A stretch of DNA of 64,000 bases from 14-2 sp963628035 (GTDB lineage: Bacteria > Bacillota > Clostridia > Lachnospirales > Lachnospiraceae), in assembly GCA_963628035.1 (NCBI GenBank), contig CAVGED010000122.1, positions 1 to 64,000 of the forward strand, in the 5' to 3' direction. Below, one piece after another: positions 44,012 to 52,368 of the stretch. Position 1 is the stretch's first letter, and each line of letters begins with the position of its first letter. The position numbers and the translations under genes were made by a program. Below the pieces are notes generated by a model that saw only the letters and a program-made list of their open reading frames with translations, ran no database searches and had not been told where the DNA came from.

Positions 44012-45229
44012 TCAGTCAGCTGGATTCTTCGCTATCTCAATCAGGATTCTTACAACGGTTTCCATAGCTTCCGCAGTTATATGCTCAAAGGGCCCGTGGA
44101 AGCCGTCACCGCCGGTACCCAGGTTGGGGCAGGGCAGTCCCATGAAGCTTAAACGGGCACCGTCCGTGCCGCCGCGCACCGGTCTTGAGAGAGGCTCTAA
44201 GCCCACAGCGCGTATGGCGTCCTTTGCTTTTTCCACGATGGAGAAGTTCTTCTCGATGACCTCCAGCATATTGCGGTAGCTCTCGGTGATGGTAAGGGTT
44301 ACCGTGCCGCTGCCGTACTTCTCATTTAACCTTTCCGTGATCTCCCTGAGAAAATCCTGGCGTCTGGCGAAGGTCTCGCTGTCGTGATCCCGAACGATAT
44401 AATGAAGGTGTGCAGAGGCCACATCCCCCTTCATATCGGTCAGGTGATAGAAGCCCTCACGGTCTCTGGTGTGGGCCGGGGTCTCCGACTTCGGCAGCAT
44501 GCCTTGGAGCTCGCAGGCAACGGCGGCAGCATTTACCATGATGTGGTAAGCACTTCCGGGGTGTACGTTGACTCCCTTGATGACAAAATCCGCAGAGGCG
44601 GCGTTGAAGTTCTCATAGGCGATCTCGCCCTCATAATCGCCGTCAACGGTATAAGCGTAATCCGCCTTGAAGTAGGAGAGGTCAAACAGATCGGCGCCGC
44701 GCCCGATCTCCTCGTCCGGGGTAAAGCCCACCCAGATATCGCCGTGGGGAATCTGCTCTGTCTGAATCCGTTCGATGGCGGTGATGATCTCCGCCACACC
44801 GGCCTTGTCATCTGCCCCCAGCAGGGTGGAGCCGTTGGTGACGATGAGCGTCTGTCCGGCGCGGGAGACAAGCTGCGGGAAATCCGCCACACGCAGAACC
44901 GCGCCGGTGGCCGACAAGGTCACGTCCTTCCCATCATAATCCGGGATCAGCACCGGATGTACCTGTTCTCCGGGATAATCCGGGGCGGTGTCGATATGCG
45001 AGATGAAGCCGATGGACTTCTTGTTCTCATATCCGGCCGTGGCGGGCAGCAGACCGTATACGTAGCAGTGCTCATCGCAGACGACGTTGGAAAGGCCAAG
45101 CTCCTCAAGCTCCCTGGCTAACTCCTGACCCAATGCAAACTGTCGGCTGGTGCTGGGGCAGGTATCGGACTTCTCATCGGATGTGGTCCAGTAAGAAATG
45201 TATTTCAGAAATCTCTCTTCTGCTTTCAT
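44012..45229 (-). CDS. pepT: Peptidase T (tripeptide aminopeptidase)
   Basis: This M20 zinc peptidase cleaves the N-terminal residue of tripeptides in the cytoplasm. The start is ATG 45229 (MKAEERFLKYISYWT) with GGGAGG five bases upstream, giving 405 residues as usual; the longer frame adds 37 non-family residues. Metal-site motifs are FISHIDTAPD, LLGADDKAGVAEI and FTPDEEIGRGAD, with RGGTDGARLSFMGLPCPN near the end. Confidence 0.97.
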   Translation of the reverse strand: MKAEERFLKYISYWTTSDEKSDTCPSTSRQFALGQELARELEELGLSNVVCDEHCYVYGLLPATAGYENKKSIGFISHIDTAPDYPGEQVHPVLIPDYDGKDVTLSATGAVLRVADFPQLVSRAGQTLIVTNGSTLLGADDKAGVAEIITAIERIQTEQIPHGDIWVGFTPDEEIGRGADLFDLSYFKADYAYTVDGDYEGEIAYENFNAASADFVIKGVNVHPGSAYHIMVNAAAVACELQGMLPKSETPAHTRDREGFYHLTDMKGDVASAHLHYIVRDHDSETFARRQDFLREITERLNEKYGSGTVTLTITESYRNMLEVIEKNFSIVEKAKDAIRAVGLEPLSRPVRGGTDGARLSFMGLPCPNLGTGGDGFHGPFEHITAEAMETVVRILIEIAKNPAD

Positions 45230-45266
45230 GGTATCCTCCCTATGGTGATGTTTGTGTTCTACATAA

Positions 45267-45295
45267 AAGATAGTCTTTTTTCTGGTCAATGTCAA
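45267..45295 (-). promoter_or_regulatory. Sigma-A promoter of pepT
   Basis: Minus-strand TTGACA (45290-45295) and TATCTT (45267-45272) with a 17-base spacer, about 38 bases upstream of the pepT start. Confidence 0.7.
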
Positions 45296-45390
45296 TGCGG
45301 TATGGTAAACTAAATGTAGCGAAGTTTGGTTTTCCACCAACTATAGCCGCTGCCTGTGCGCAGCGTACTTCGAACAGGAGAGGCAGAGAA

Positions 45391-46920
45391 ATGTCAGAGG
45401 AAAAACGCAGTTATATTGCCATAGACTTAAAATCGTTTTATGCCTCCGTGGAGTGTGTCGAGCGCAGTTTAAATCCGCTGACTACAAATCTCGTGGTTGC
45501 CGATGAGAGCCGCACCGACAAAACTATTTGCCTGGCGGTATCCCCATCCCTGAAGGCCTATGGTATTCCGGGACGGGCCAGACTTTTTGAGGTGATACAG
45601 AAGGTACGGGCGGCCAATGAACAGAGAAGGATGTCCGCACCAAAGCATGCATTTACCGGAAGCTCCAGCGACGATGAGGTTCTTCGCTCTGCACCGGAAT
45701 ATGCCATAGACTATATCGTCGCTCCGCCCAGGATGGCAAGATACATGGAGATCAGCACACAGATTTATCATATATATCTGAAGTATATCGCGCCGGAGGA
45801 TATTCATGTCTATTCCATTGATGAGGTTTTTATGGATGTTACCGATTATCTGAATGCGTATCAGATGACGCCGCGGGAGCTGGCAATGACGATGATAAAG
45901 GATGTGCTGGATACCACGGGGATAACAGCGACAGCCGGAATCGGAACGAATCTCTATCTGTGCAAGATAGCCATGGATATCGTGGCAAAGCATATTCCTG
46001 CGACGAAGGACGGTGTCCGCATCGCCCAACTGAATGAGATGTCCTATCGCAGACTGCTGTGGGGACATCGTCCCCTGACGGATTTCTGGCGGGTTGGCAG
46101 AGGGTATGCGAAGAAGCTGGAAGAGGTCGGGCTCTATACCATGGGCGATGTGGCGAGATGCTCGCTGGGAAAGCCCAATGAATATTATAACGAGGAGCTG
46201 CTCTATAAGCTGTTTGGAATCAATGCGGAGCTGCTCATCGATCACGCCTGGGGCTGGGAGCCGTGTGGGATATCCGATATAAAGGCCTATAAACCGGAGA
46301 GCAACAGCATAAGCTCCGGCCAGGTATTACAGTGTCCGTATACGGCTCAGATGGCGCGGGTCGTTGCCCGTGAAATGGCGGATGCCCTTGCCTTGGATCT
46401 GGTAGATAAGGGGCTGGTGACAGACCAGCTTGTGTTGACCGTGGGATATGATATCGAGAACCTGACAGATCCGGGCAGACGGAAACGATACAAGGGAGCC
46501 GTTACCGTGGATCATTATGGCCGCAGCGTACCGAAGCACGCCCATGGGACGGAGAATCTCAAGCGGCAGACGTCTTCCTCCACACTGCTTCTGGACGCAG
46601 TGTCCGGTTTATATGACCGTATTGTGGACAAAAATCTGCTTGTCCGAAGGATTACCTTAGTGGCGAATCATGTGGTGGACGAGCGGTCGGTGGAACGAAA
46701 GCAGGAATTTCAGCAATTGGATCTCTTTACCGATTATGAGGCCATACAGAGACAGCAGGCCGAAGAAGAGGCAGCGTTGGAGCGGGAGCGGCGTATACAG
46801 AATACGCTGCTGGATATCAAGAAGAAATATGGGAAAAATGCCATCGTTAGGGGCATGAATCTTCAGGAGGGCGCCACCGCCATAGAACGGAATGAGCAGA
46901 TCGGCGGTCATAAGGCGTAG
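45391..46920 (+). CDS. Y-family DNA polymerase, UmuC/UvrX type
   Basis: The 509-residue translesion polymerase starts at ATG 45391 (MSEEKRSYIAIDLKSFYASVE), with AGGAG-AGG upstream. Catalytic carboxylates are in AIDLKSFYASVE (about 9-20) and VYSIDEVFMDV (about 140-150); TAGIGTNLYLCKIAMD forms the next palm element, then the HhH and little-finger regions. It lacks an obvious clamp-binding tail beyond QQLDLF (about 446-451), which fits a beta-clamp motif. The YolD-like gene follows 16 bases later, the usual pairing in Firmicutes. Confidence 0.94.
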   Translation: MSEEKRSYIAIDLKSFYASVECVERSLNPLTTNLVVADESRTDKTICLAVSPSLKAYGIPGRARLFEVIQKVRAANEQRRMSAPKHAFTGSSSDDEVLRSAPEYAIDYIVAPPRMARYMEISTQIYHIYLKYIAPEDIHVYSIDEVFMDVTDYLNAYQMTPRELAMTMIKDVLDTTGITATAGIGTNLYLCKIAMDIVAKHIPATKDGVRIAQLNEMSYRRLLWGHRPLTDFWRVGRGYAKKLEEVGLYTMGDVARCSLGKPNEYYNEELLYKLFGINAELLIDHAWGWEPCGISDIKAYKPESNSISSGQVLQCPYTAQMARVVAREMADALALDLVDKGLVTDQLVLTVGYDIENLTDPGRRKRYKGAVTVDHYGRSVPKHAHGTENLKRQTSSSTLLLDAVSGLYDRIVDKNLLVRRITLVANHVVDERSVERKQEFQQLDLFTDYEAIQRQQAEEEAALERERRIQNTLLDIKKKYGKNAIVRGMNLQEGATAIERNEQIGGHKA

Positions 46921-46936
46921 GAAGGGAGAATCGGCA

Positions 46937-47371
46937 ATGACAGAAGAGAGAGATATGCACCGCTATGACGACATCATTCATCTGCCTCATCATCAATCCG
47001 GGACAAGACCGCATATGACCCTTCATGACCGCGCGGCTCAGTTCTCGCCCTTTGCAGCGTTGACCGGATATGACGCTGCCGTGGAAGAGGCGGCAAGGCT
47101 GACGGAACAGAAGATGGAGCTTTCCGAAGAGGAGAAGGCAGCAATAGGTGCGAAGCTGACGGAGATTAAGGAGCATATCAAGGAACGGCCGGAGGTGACG
47201 GTCACCTACTTTGTCCCGGATGAGAGGAAGGCTGGCGGAACCTATGTTACGGTGATCGGAATTGTGAGACGGATCGATGATTTTGAACGTGTTGTCGTTA
47301 TGCAGGATCAGAGCAGGATTCGAATTGATGACATCGCTGCAATTTCGGCGGCAGATGCGAGGATGGGGTAG
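46937..47371 (+). CDS. YolD-like protein
   Basis: The 144-residue protein has YolD-family signatures: YDDIIHLPHHQSGTRPHM, the RAAQFSPFAALTGYD block (about 32-46) and the C-terminal IRIDDI. YolD proteins are encoded next to UmuC-like polymerases in Firmicutes and are thought to be functional analogues of UmuD. AAGGGAG lies eight bases before the ATG. It shares the transcript with the polymerase. Confidence 0.93.
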   Translation: MTEERDMHRYDDIIHLPHHQSGTRPHMTLHDRAAQFSPFAALTGYDAAVEEAARLTEQKMELSEEEKAAIGAKLTEIKEHIKERPEVTVTYFVPDERKAGGTYVTVIGIVRRIDDFERVVVMQDQSRIRIDDIAAISAADARMG

Positions 47372-47383
47372 CCTGGTATTAGA

Positions 47384-47618
47384 TAGTGTCACAGCTATGC
47401 GAACGCCTCTCTGGAAGGAACATTTCTCACGCGAACTGGAGGCAACGCTCCGATGAACTAATCCCTAACTGCGACTAAGACGTTCGGGGTGTGGCCCTCA
47501 CGCCTAAGTCTCCGTAAGGGCTGGATTTCATCTCCGCTAGGGACGCCTCTGCTAAAAGGTTCGCTTAGAGAAACGCCCCTTCCAAAGCGGCTGTGCAGTG
47601 AAAAGCTGTGACACGCTA
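47384..47618 (+). repeat. Structured repeat family 1, copy B (complete)
   Basis: The complete element is closed by TAGTGTCACAGCT (47384-47396) paired with AGCTGTGACAC-CTA (47604-47618). An inner stem GAACATTTCTCACGCGAAC pairs with GTTCGCTTAGAGAAA. The core from 47463 is almost identical to window positions 1-80. No conserved ORF. It starts 12 bases after the yolD stop. Confidence 0.8.
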
Positions 47619-47638
47619 CATAGTTTGGCATGGATCAG

Positions 47639-47890
47639 CCGGAGTAGCCTACCGGTAAGTGCAGGTGCGACTTTCGCGAGCCGTACAGGAACTTGGGCTT
47701 ACGGAAACCGAAAATAGTAGCAAAATTTCCGCATTCCAAGCGGAAATTTTAGACTGGTAAATGTTTGAGAAAAATAGGCATCAGGCCTATTTTTCGAGTT
47801 GCCAGCGGCTGCTATTTTCGGATTTCGTAAGACTTAGTGCCTGTCGGCGCAGCATTTGGAGCACCAGCACTTATTGGTAGGCTGCTCCGG
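47639..47890 (+). repeat. Structured repeat family 2, copy B (expanded)
   Basis: Outer arms CCGGAGTAGCCTACCGGTAA and TTATTGGTAGGCTGCTCCGG pair over about 24 bases with G-T wobbles. Inside, CTTACGGAAACCGAAAATAG pairs with CTATTTTCGGATTTCGTAAG and encloses two perfect hairpins, AAAATTTCCGC/GCGGAAATTTT (47722-47750) and GAAAAATAGGC/GCCTATTTTTC (47769-47795). Base sequence at the ends matches copy A at 898-1024. Non-coding. Confidence 0.8.
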
Positions 47891-47900
47891 TGTCTGGCTG

Positions 47901-48060
47901 AACAGTTCAGCCCACGCCCATTCGCAAAGGCACCTACGGTGCTTTCTCGCTGCTTTGCAGCTAACTTTGCTCATGATCGGGCGTTCCCTCAGACCGTCAT
48001 CAGTCCTCTAAACTTGTGCAAGCACAGTTTATCGTCCTTCTTCGGTCTGGCTGAACTGTT
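47901..48060 (+). repeat. Structured repeat family 3, full copy at 48 kb
   Basis: AACAGTTCAG and CTGAACTGTT bound the element. The internal arms and hairpins match 20546-20708, with compensating changes (for example GGCACC-TACG-GTGC here against ACACC-TACG-GTGT there). It lies 10 bases after the family 2 copy. The remaining 120 bases to 48182 are AT-rich and presumably hold the promoter of the next gene. Confidence 0.85.
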
Positions 48061-48182
48061 TGCACAAGATTTAAAACAATCCTTTTGAATATTGCAATAT
48101 GACAGAATATGAGTTATATTTCTTATATATAGTGGAAAAAGATTGTTAAAAAATTAACGATAAAGAACAAGGAGGAGTAGAC

Positions 48183-48926
48183 ATGAATTTGGACAGGATT
48201 ATTGCTGTTCGAAACAACAAGACAGTCTATCGGGACGGCCAGCGCTGCTGCAAAGTGTTCAATGAAGAATATTCTACGGCGGATATCTTAAGCGAAGCGT
48301 TGAATCAGGCGCGCATAGAAGAGACCGGGCTTGTTGTACCGAAGCTTTTAGAGGTAACTGTGCTTGAAGGAAAATGGGCGATCGTGTATGAATACGTCCA
48401 GGGCAAGACACTGGGACAGCTTATGGAGGAATCGCCGGAGAAGAAGGATGAATATCTGGAGCAGTTTGTGGATCTCCAGCTGCAGGTGCAGGGAAAGACA
48501 TGTCCCATGCTGACCCGGTTGAAGGACAAGATGACGCAGGAGATCTGTGCGACGGATCTTCCGGCTACGGTTCGTTACAGTCTGCATGCCAGTCTCATGA
48601 CCATGCCGAAGCACTATAAGATCTGCCATGGGGATTTCCGCCCGTCCAACATTGTCATAATGGAAGATGGCACCCCCTGTATTCTTGACTGGTCCCACGC
48701 GACCAGAGGCAACGCTTCCGCAGATGCAGCGCGCACTTACATGCTGTTTTGCATAAACGAAGGCAGAGACAGAGCCGAACAATATCTGGATCTGTTCTGC
48801 GAGAAGAGCAACACTGAGAAACAATATGTCCAGAAATGGATACCGCTGGTGGCAGCTGCCCATTCCGTTAAGGGAAATGCGGCTGAGCGCGAATTCATGC
48901 GCACCTGGATCCACGCAGCGAATTAA
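48183..48926 (+). CDS. Aminoglycoside phosphotransferase-like small-molecule kinase
   Basis: The 247-residue protein has the APH/choline-kinase fold: a short N-lobe with IVYEYVQGKTLGQLM (hinge region about 64-78), the catalytic loop ICHGDFRPSN (His-Gly-Asp about 145-147) and metal-binding ILDWSHA (about 166-170). The substrate is unknown; such genes are often generic sugar or antibiotic kinases. GGAGG precedes the ATG. It is just upstream of the hydrogenase cluster; joint transcription is possible with a 28-base gap. Confidence 0.88.
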   Translation: MNLDRIIAVRNNKTVYRDGQRCCKVFNEEYSTADILSEALNQARIEETGLVVPKLLEVTVLEGKWAIVYEYVQGKTLGQLMEESPEKKDEYLEQFVDLQLQVQGKTCPMLTRLKDKMTQEICATDLPATVRYSLHASLMTMPKHYKICHGDFRPSNIVIMEDGTPCILDWSHATRGNASADAARTYMLFCINEGRDRAEQYLDLFCEKSNTEKQYVQKWIPLVAAAHSVKGNAAEREFMRTWIHAAN

Positions 48927-48954
48927 GAGAGAATAAGAGAAGGAGGACGAATCA

Positions 48955-49194
48955 ATGAAGATTACCGTTTGCATCGGCTCATCCTGTCACATCAAGGGCT
49001 CCCGCCAGGTGGTGGAGCAGTTACAATCCCTGATCCGTCAGCATGACATTGCCGACAAGGTAGACATGGGGGGAACTTTTTGCATGGGAAAATGTCAAGA
49101 GGGCGTCTGCGTGAATGTGGATGAACAGTTTCATTCTGTGTCGCCCGATACCGTAGAAGAATTTTTCACAAAAAATATTTTGGAAAAGGTTTAA
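48955..49194 (+). CDS. Thioredoxin-fold [2Fe-2S] ferredoxin-like protein 1
   Basis: The 79-residue protein resembles the ferredoxin domain of NuoE/HydC. Ligand cysteines are visible in VCIGSSCHIKGS and GTFCMGKCQEGVC. AAGGAGG lies upstream. It opens the hydrogenase operon and is probably an electron carrier for the next enzymes. Confidence 0.88.
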   Translation: MKITVCIGSSCHIKGSRQVVEQLQSLIRQHDIADKVDMGGTFCMGKCQEGVCVNVDEQFHSVSPDTVEEFFTKNILEKV

Positions 49195-49199
49195 GAATT

Positions 49200-49460
49200 A
49201 TGATAATACAGATATGTGTAGGTTCATCCTGTCATTTAAAGGGCTCTGAACGACTGGTAGAGCTGTTCCAGGCCGCCATTGCGGAGCATAAGCTCGATAC
49301 CGAGATCACTTTAGCAGGCAGCTTCTGTACCGGGCAGTGCAACCGGGAGGGCGTGTCCATCACCATTGACGACACTGTTTATCCCGGAATTACGCCGGAG
49401 AGCTTCCAGACATTTTTTGATGAGAAGGTGTTACAGCCGCTCAAGAAGGAGATGAGATAA
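49200..49460 (+). CDS. Thioredoxin-fold [2Fe-2S] ferredoxin-like protein 2
   Basis: The 86-residue paralogue of the previous gene has matching ligands in ICVGSSCHLKGS and GSFCTGQCNREGV; the spacing of the second pair is conserved. It begins five bases after the previous stop. Tandem copies suggest a two-step or dimeric electron-transfer partner. Confidence 0.88.
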   Translation: MIIQICVGSSCHLKGSERLVELFQAAIAEHKLDTEITLAGSFCTGQCNREGVSITIDDTVYPGITPESFQTFFDEKVLQPLKKEMR

Positions 49461-49464
49461 TCGA

Positions 49465-51138
49465 ATGGATTGCCTGACATTGAAAAAATCCAACTGCAAG
49501 AATTGCTATAAGTGCATTCGCCATTGCCCGGTGAAGTCCATCCGTTTTTCCGGCAATCAGGCATATATCATTGGAAATGAGTGTATCCTGTGCGGGCAGT
49601 GCTTTGTTGTCTGTCCCCAGGATGCCAAGCAGATCGTTGACGAGACGGAGAAGGCGAAGGTGCTCTTACAGAGCGGCGATCCGGTATTTGTAAGTCTGGC
49701 GCCGTCCTTTGTGGCAAACTATGAAGGCGTCGGCATAGAAGCTATGCGCGAGGCAGTGAAGAAGCTGGGCTTCTACGATGTGGAGGAGACCGCTATCGGA
49801 GCCACCATTGTGAAGAAGGAATATGAGCGGATGATCAATGAGGAGACCAGGGATGTCATCATCTCCTCCTGCTGTCATTCCATAAACCTGCTGATCCAGA
49901 AGAATTTCCCGGCACAGCTTCCGTATCTGGCGGATGTGCTCTCGCCCATGCAGGCACACTGTAAGGATATCAAGCGCCGCTATCCCAATGCCAAGACGGT
50001 TTTTGTAGGCCCCTGTGTGGCGAAAAAGGACGAGGCACAGCATTATCAGGGGTATGTGGATGCGGTATTGACCTTTGATGAGCTAACAGCCTGGCTGAAG
50101 GCGGAGCATGTGGAACTGGAGCAGAGGGCGGATGACTGTGAGAACAGCCGTGCCCGCTTCTTCCCGACCACCGGAGGTATCCTAAAGACCATGGCGCAGG
50201 ACAATCCACATTACACGTATATGGCTATTGACGGGACCAGCAACTGTATCGCTGCACTGAAGGATATCGAGAGCGGCAAGATCCATCACTGCTTTATCGA
50301 AATGTCGGCCTGCGTAGGAAGCTGTATCGGCGGCCCGGTTATGGAGAAGTTCCACCGATCACCGGTTCAGGACTACATGGCCGTGGCACAGTATGCCGGT
50401 GAGAAGGACTTCCCGGTGGAGCAGCCGGATCCTCTGAGCCTGCAGAAGACCTTCGAGGTCATAGACCGGAAGCTTCAGCCGCCCACTGAGAGTGAGATCC
50501 GTGAGATTCTGCGCCAGATGGGTAAGGTGAAGCCTTCTGATGAGCTGAACTGCGGCTCCTGCGGTTATAATACCTGCCGTGAGAAGGCGGTTGCCATCTA
50601 TCAGGGCAAGGCGGAGATATCCATGTGTCTTCCGTACTTAAAGGACAAGGCGGAGAGCTTCTCAGATACCATCTCCCGCAATACGCCCAACGGTCTTATC
50701 GTGCTGAATGAGAAGATGGAGGTGCAGCAGATCAACAAGGCGGCCCAGAAGATCTTAAATATCCGCCGGGCCTCCGATATACTGGGCGACCAGGTGGTAC
50801 GGGTGATGGAGCCTTCCGATTTCCTGGAGGTATTAGGCACAGGCAAGGATATACATAATAAACAGGTATATCTTGCGGAATATGAGAAATATGTGGAAGA
50901 AACCATTGTTTACGATAAGGAGTATCGGCTGCTGGTGGGCATCCTGCGGGATGTGACCGAGGAGGAGCTTGTACGGGCGAAGAAGGAGCGTATCAGCCGA
51001 CAGACCGTGGAGATCGCGGATCGGGTAGTTGACAAGCAGATGCGTATCGTACAGGACATTGCCTCTCTGCTGGGCGAGACTGCCGCGGAAACAAAGATTG
51101 CGCTTTTTAAACTAAAGGAGTCCATCGGCGATGAATAA
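49465..51138 (+). CDS. Putative sensory [FeFe] hydrogenase with PAS domain (HydS, group C-like)
   Basis: The 557-residue protein has an N-terminal 2x[4Fe-4S] ferredoxin (CKNCYKCIRHCP and CILCGQCFVVCP, about 10-50). The H-cluster domain has L1 SSCCHS (Cys 136/137), L2 GPCVAKKDE (Cys 184) and L3 SACVGSCIGG (Cys 283 and 287), so all cluster ligands are kept. A further four-Cys FeS motif (CGSCGYNTCREKA..MC, about 363-390) and a PAS domain (about 405-510) follow. Loop residues differ from catalytic types (His after the L1 Cys pair), as in sensory HydS. It is likely an H2 or redox sensor passing its state to the adjacent phosphatase. Confidence 0.92.
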   Translation: MDCLTLKKSNCKNCYKCIRHCPVKSIRFSGNQAYIIGNECILCGQCFVVCPQDAKQIVDETEKAKVLLQSGDPVFVSLAPSFVANYEGVGIEAMREAVKKLGFYDVEETAIGATIVKKEYERMINEETRDVIISSCCHSINLLIQKNFPAQLPYLADVLSPMQAHCKDIKRRYPNAKTVFVGPCVAKKDEAQHYQGYVDAVLTFDELTAWLKAEHVELEQRADDCENSRARFFPTTGGILKTMAQDNPHYTYMAIDGTSNCIAALKDIESGKIHHCFIEMSACVGSCIGGPVMEKFHRSPVQDYMAVAQYAGEKDFPVEQPDPLSLQKTFEVIDRKLQPPTESEIREILRQMGKVKPSDELNCGSCGYNTCREKAVAIYQGKAEISMCLPYLKDKAESFSDTISRNTPNGLIVLNEKMEVQQINKAAQKILNIRRASDILGDQVVRVMEPSDFLEVLGTGKDIHNKQVYLAEYEKYVEETIVYDKEYRLLVGILRDVTEEELVRAKKERISRQTVEIADRVVDKQMRIVQDIASLLGETAAETKIALFKLKESIGDE

Positions 51139-52303
51139 CCTATGTACCGACATCGGCTGGAAAAGTATCAATCACGAGGGTGAGCAGCTCTGCGGGGACC
51201 ATGTGGATATCGTGGAACAGAATGAAAATTCCACAGTCATTGTGCTGGCGGATGGTCTGGGCAGCGGCGTGAAGGCCAGTATCCTGTCCACGCTGACCTC
51301 CAAGATCATCTCCACGATGATGGCGGAGGGCCTGCCACTGGAGGAGTGTGTTGCCACCATTGCCGCGACACTTCCCATCTGCTCCGTGCGTGGTGTGGCG
51401 TATTCCACGTTTACCATCATTCACCTGATTGACAACACCACAGCCGAGCTGATTCAATATGACAATCCCCAGGTGATCCTGCTTAGGGATTTTGAGAATT
51501 ACGAGTATCCAAGGACAGAGCTGAATATTGACGGTAAGAAGATCTACCAGTCGGTCATCAAGCTGCAGGAGAACGATATCTTTATCGCAATGAGCGACGG
51601 ATGTTCCCATGCCGGAATCGGCATCGCCTATAACTTCGGCTGGAAGCGGGAGGATATCGCGGACTTCATGAAGACCGTCGCTGTCGCCGGGTATACGGCG
51701 AAGACCCTGTCTACCATGCTGGTGGACGAGTGTGATAAACAGTATGGCTATCATCCCGGCGATGATGCCACCGCCTGTGTCATCAAGGTGCGGCGGAGGG
51801 AGCCAATGAATCTGCTGTTCGGTCCGCCCAGGAACCGGGATGACTGCGACCGTATGATGTCCCTGTTTTTCTCCAAGGAGGGAAAGCATATCATCTGCGG
51901 CGGAACCACTTCCTCCATTGCGGCCAAGTACCTGGGTAAGCCACTGCGGGCCAGCCTGAGCTTCGAGAGCAGTGACGTGCCGCCCATCGCGACCATCGAA
52001 GGTGTGGATCTGGTGACGGAGGGTGTCATCACCATCAACAAGGTCATTGAGTACGCCAAGGATGCGCTTGGCAGCAATGAGCTGTATGAACACTGGGGCT
52101 TTGCCAGAGATGGAGCGTCCATGATCTGCCGCCTGCTGTTTGAAGAGGCAACCGACATTAACTTTTTTGTTGGAAGAGCGGTCAACCCGGCGCACCAGAA
52201 TCCGGATCTGCCCATCAACTTCAACATTAAAATGAACCTGGTAGAAGAGCTTTCCACTTGCTTAAAGCAGATGGGTAAGCGGGTAAAATTAAGCTATTTC
52301 TAA
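51131..52303 (+). CDS. SpoIIE-family serine phosphatase, partner of the hydrogenase sensor
   Basis: The 390-residue PP2C/SpoIIE-type phosphatase has metal-binding acidic motifs VLADGLGSG (about 35-43), AMSDGCSHAG (about 155-164) and GDDATACVIKVRR (about 212-224). The remaining 160 residues form a C-terminal domain I do not recognise. It overlaps the HydS stop by eight bases, so translation is coupled. Sensory hydrogenases are known to occur with such phosphatases; it should dephosphorylate an unidentified target in response to the H2/redox signal. Confidence 0.92.
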   Translation: MNNLCTDIGWKSINHEGEQLCGDHVDIVEQNENSTVIVLADGLGSGVKASILSTLTSKIISTMMAEGLPLEECVATIAATLPICSVRGVAYSTFTIIHLIDNTTAELIQYDNPQVILLRDFENYEYPRTELNIDGKKIYQSVIKLQENDIFIAMSDGCSHAGIGIAYNFGWKREDIADFMKTVAVAGYTAKTLSTMLVDECDKQYGYHPGDDATACVIKVRRREPMNLLFGPPRNRDDCDRMMSLFFSKEGKHIICGGTTSSIAAKYLGKPLRASLSFESSDVPPIATIEGVDLVTEGVITINKVIEYAKDALGSNELYEHWGFARDGASMICRLLFEEATDINFFVGRAVNPAHQNPDLPINFNIKMNLVEELSTCLKQMGKRVKLSYF

Positions 52304-52308
52304 CAGAT

Positions 52309-52340
52309 AGTTCAGCCATTGCGAATGGTGCGTCTGAACT
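52309..52340 (+). repeat. Structured repeat family 3, minimal copy
   Basis: AGTTCAGCCATTGCGAATGG followed by TGCGTCTGAACT is just the two ends of the family 3 element joined around a CCATT-GCG-AATGG hairpin, in the gap between the phosphatase and the second hydrogenase. It resembles the mini copy at 1652-1687. Confidence 0.6.
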
Positions 52341-52368
52341 GTCACATACAATATATAAGGAGGATGCT

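Noticed and set aside
47384..48060. Repeats interpreted as an insertion sequence
   Set aside because: No ORF is conserved among copies and no target-site duplications are evident; kept as non-coding structured repeats.
47837..48088. An 83-codon open frame on the plus strand
   Set aside because: It spans two structured repeats with no start signal and is not conserved in the other repeat copies.
51140..52195. A 351-codon open frame on the minus strand
   Set aside because: It lies fully opposite the SpoIIE-like phosphatase gene, lacks a ribosome binding site and has low-complexity His/Gln/Asp-rich composition typical of antisense frames.
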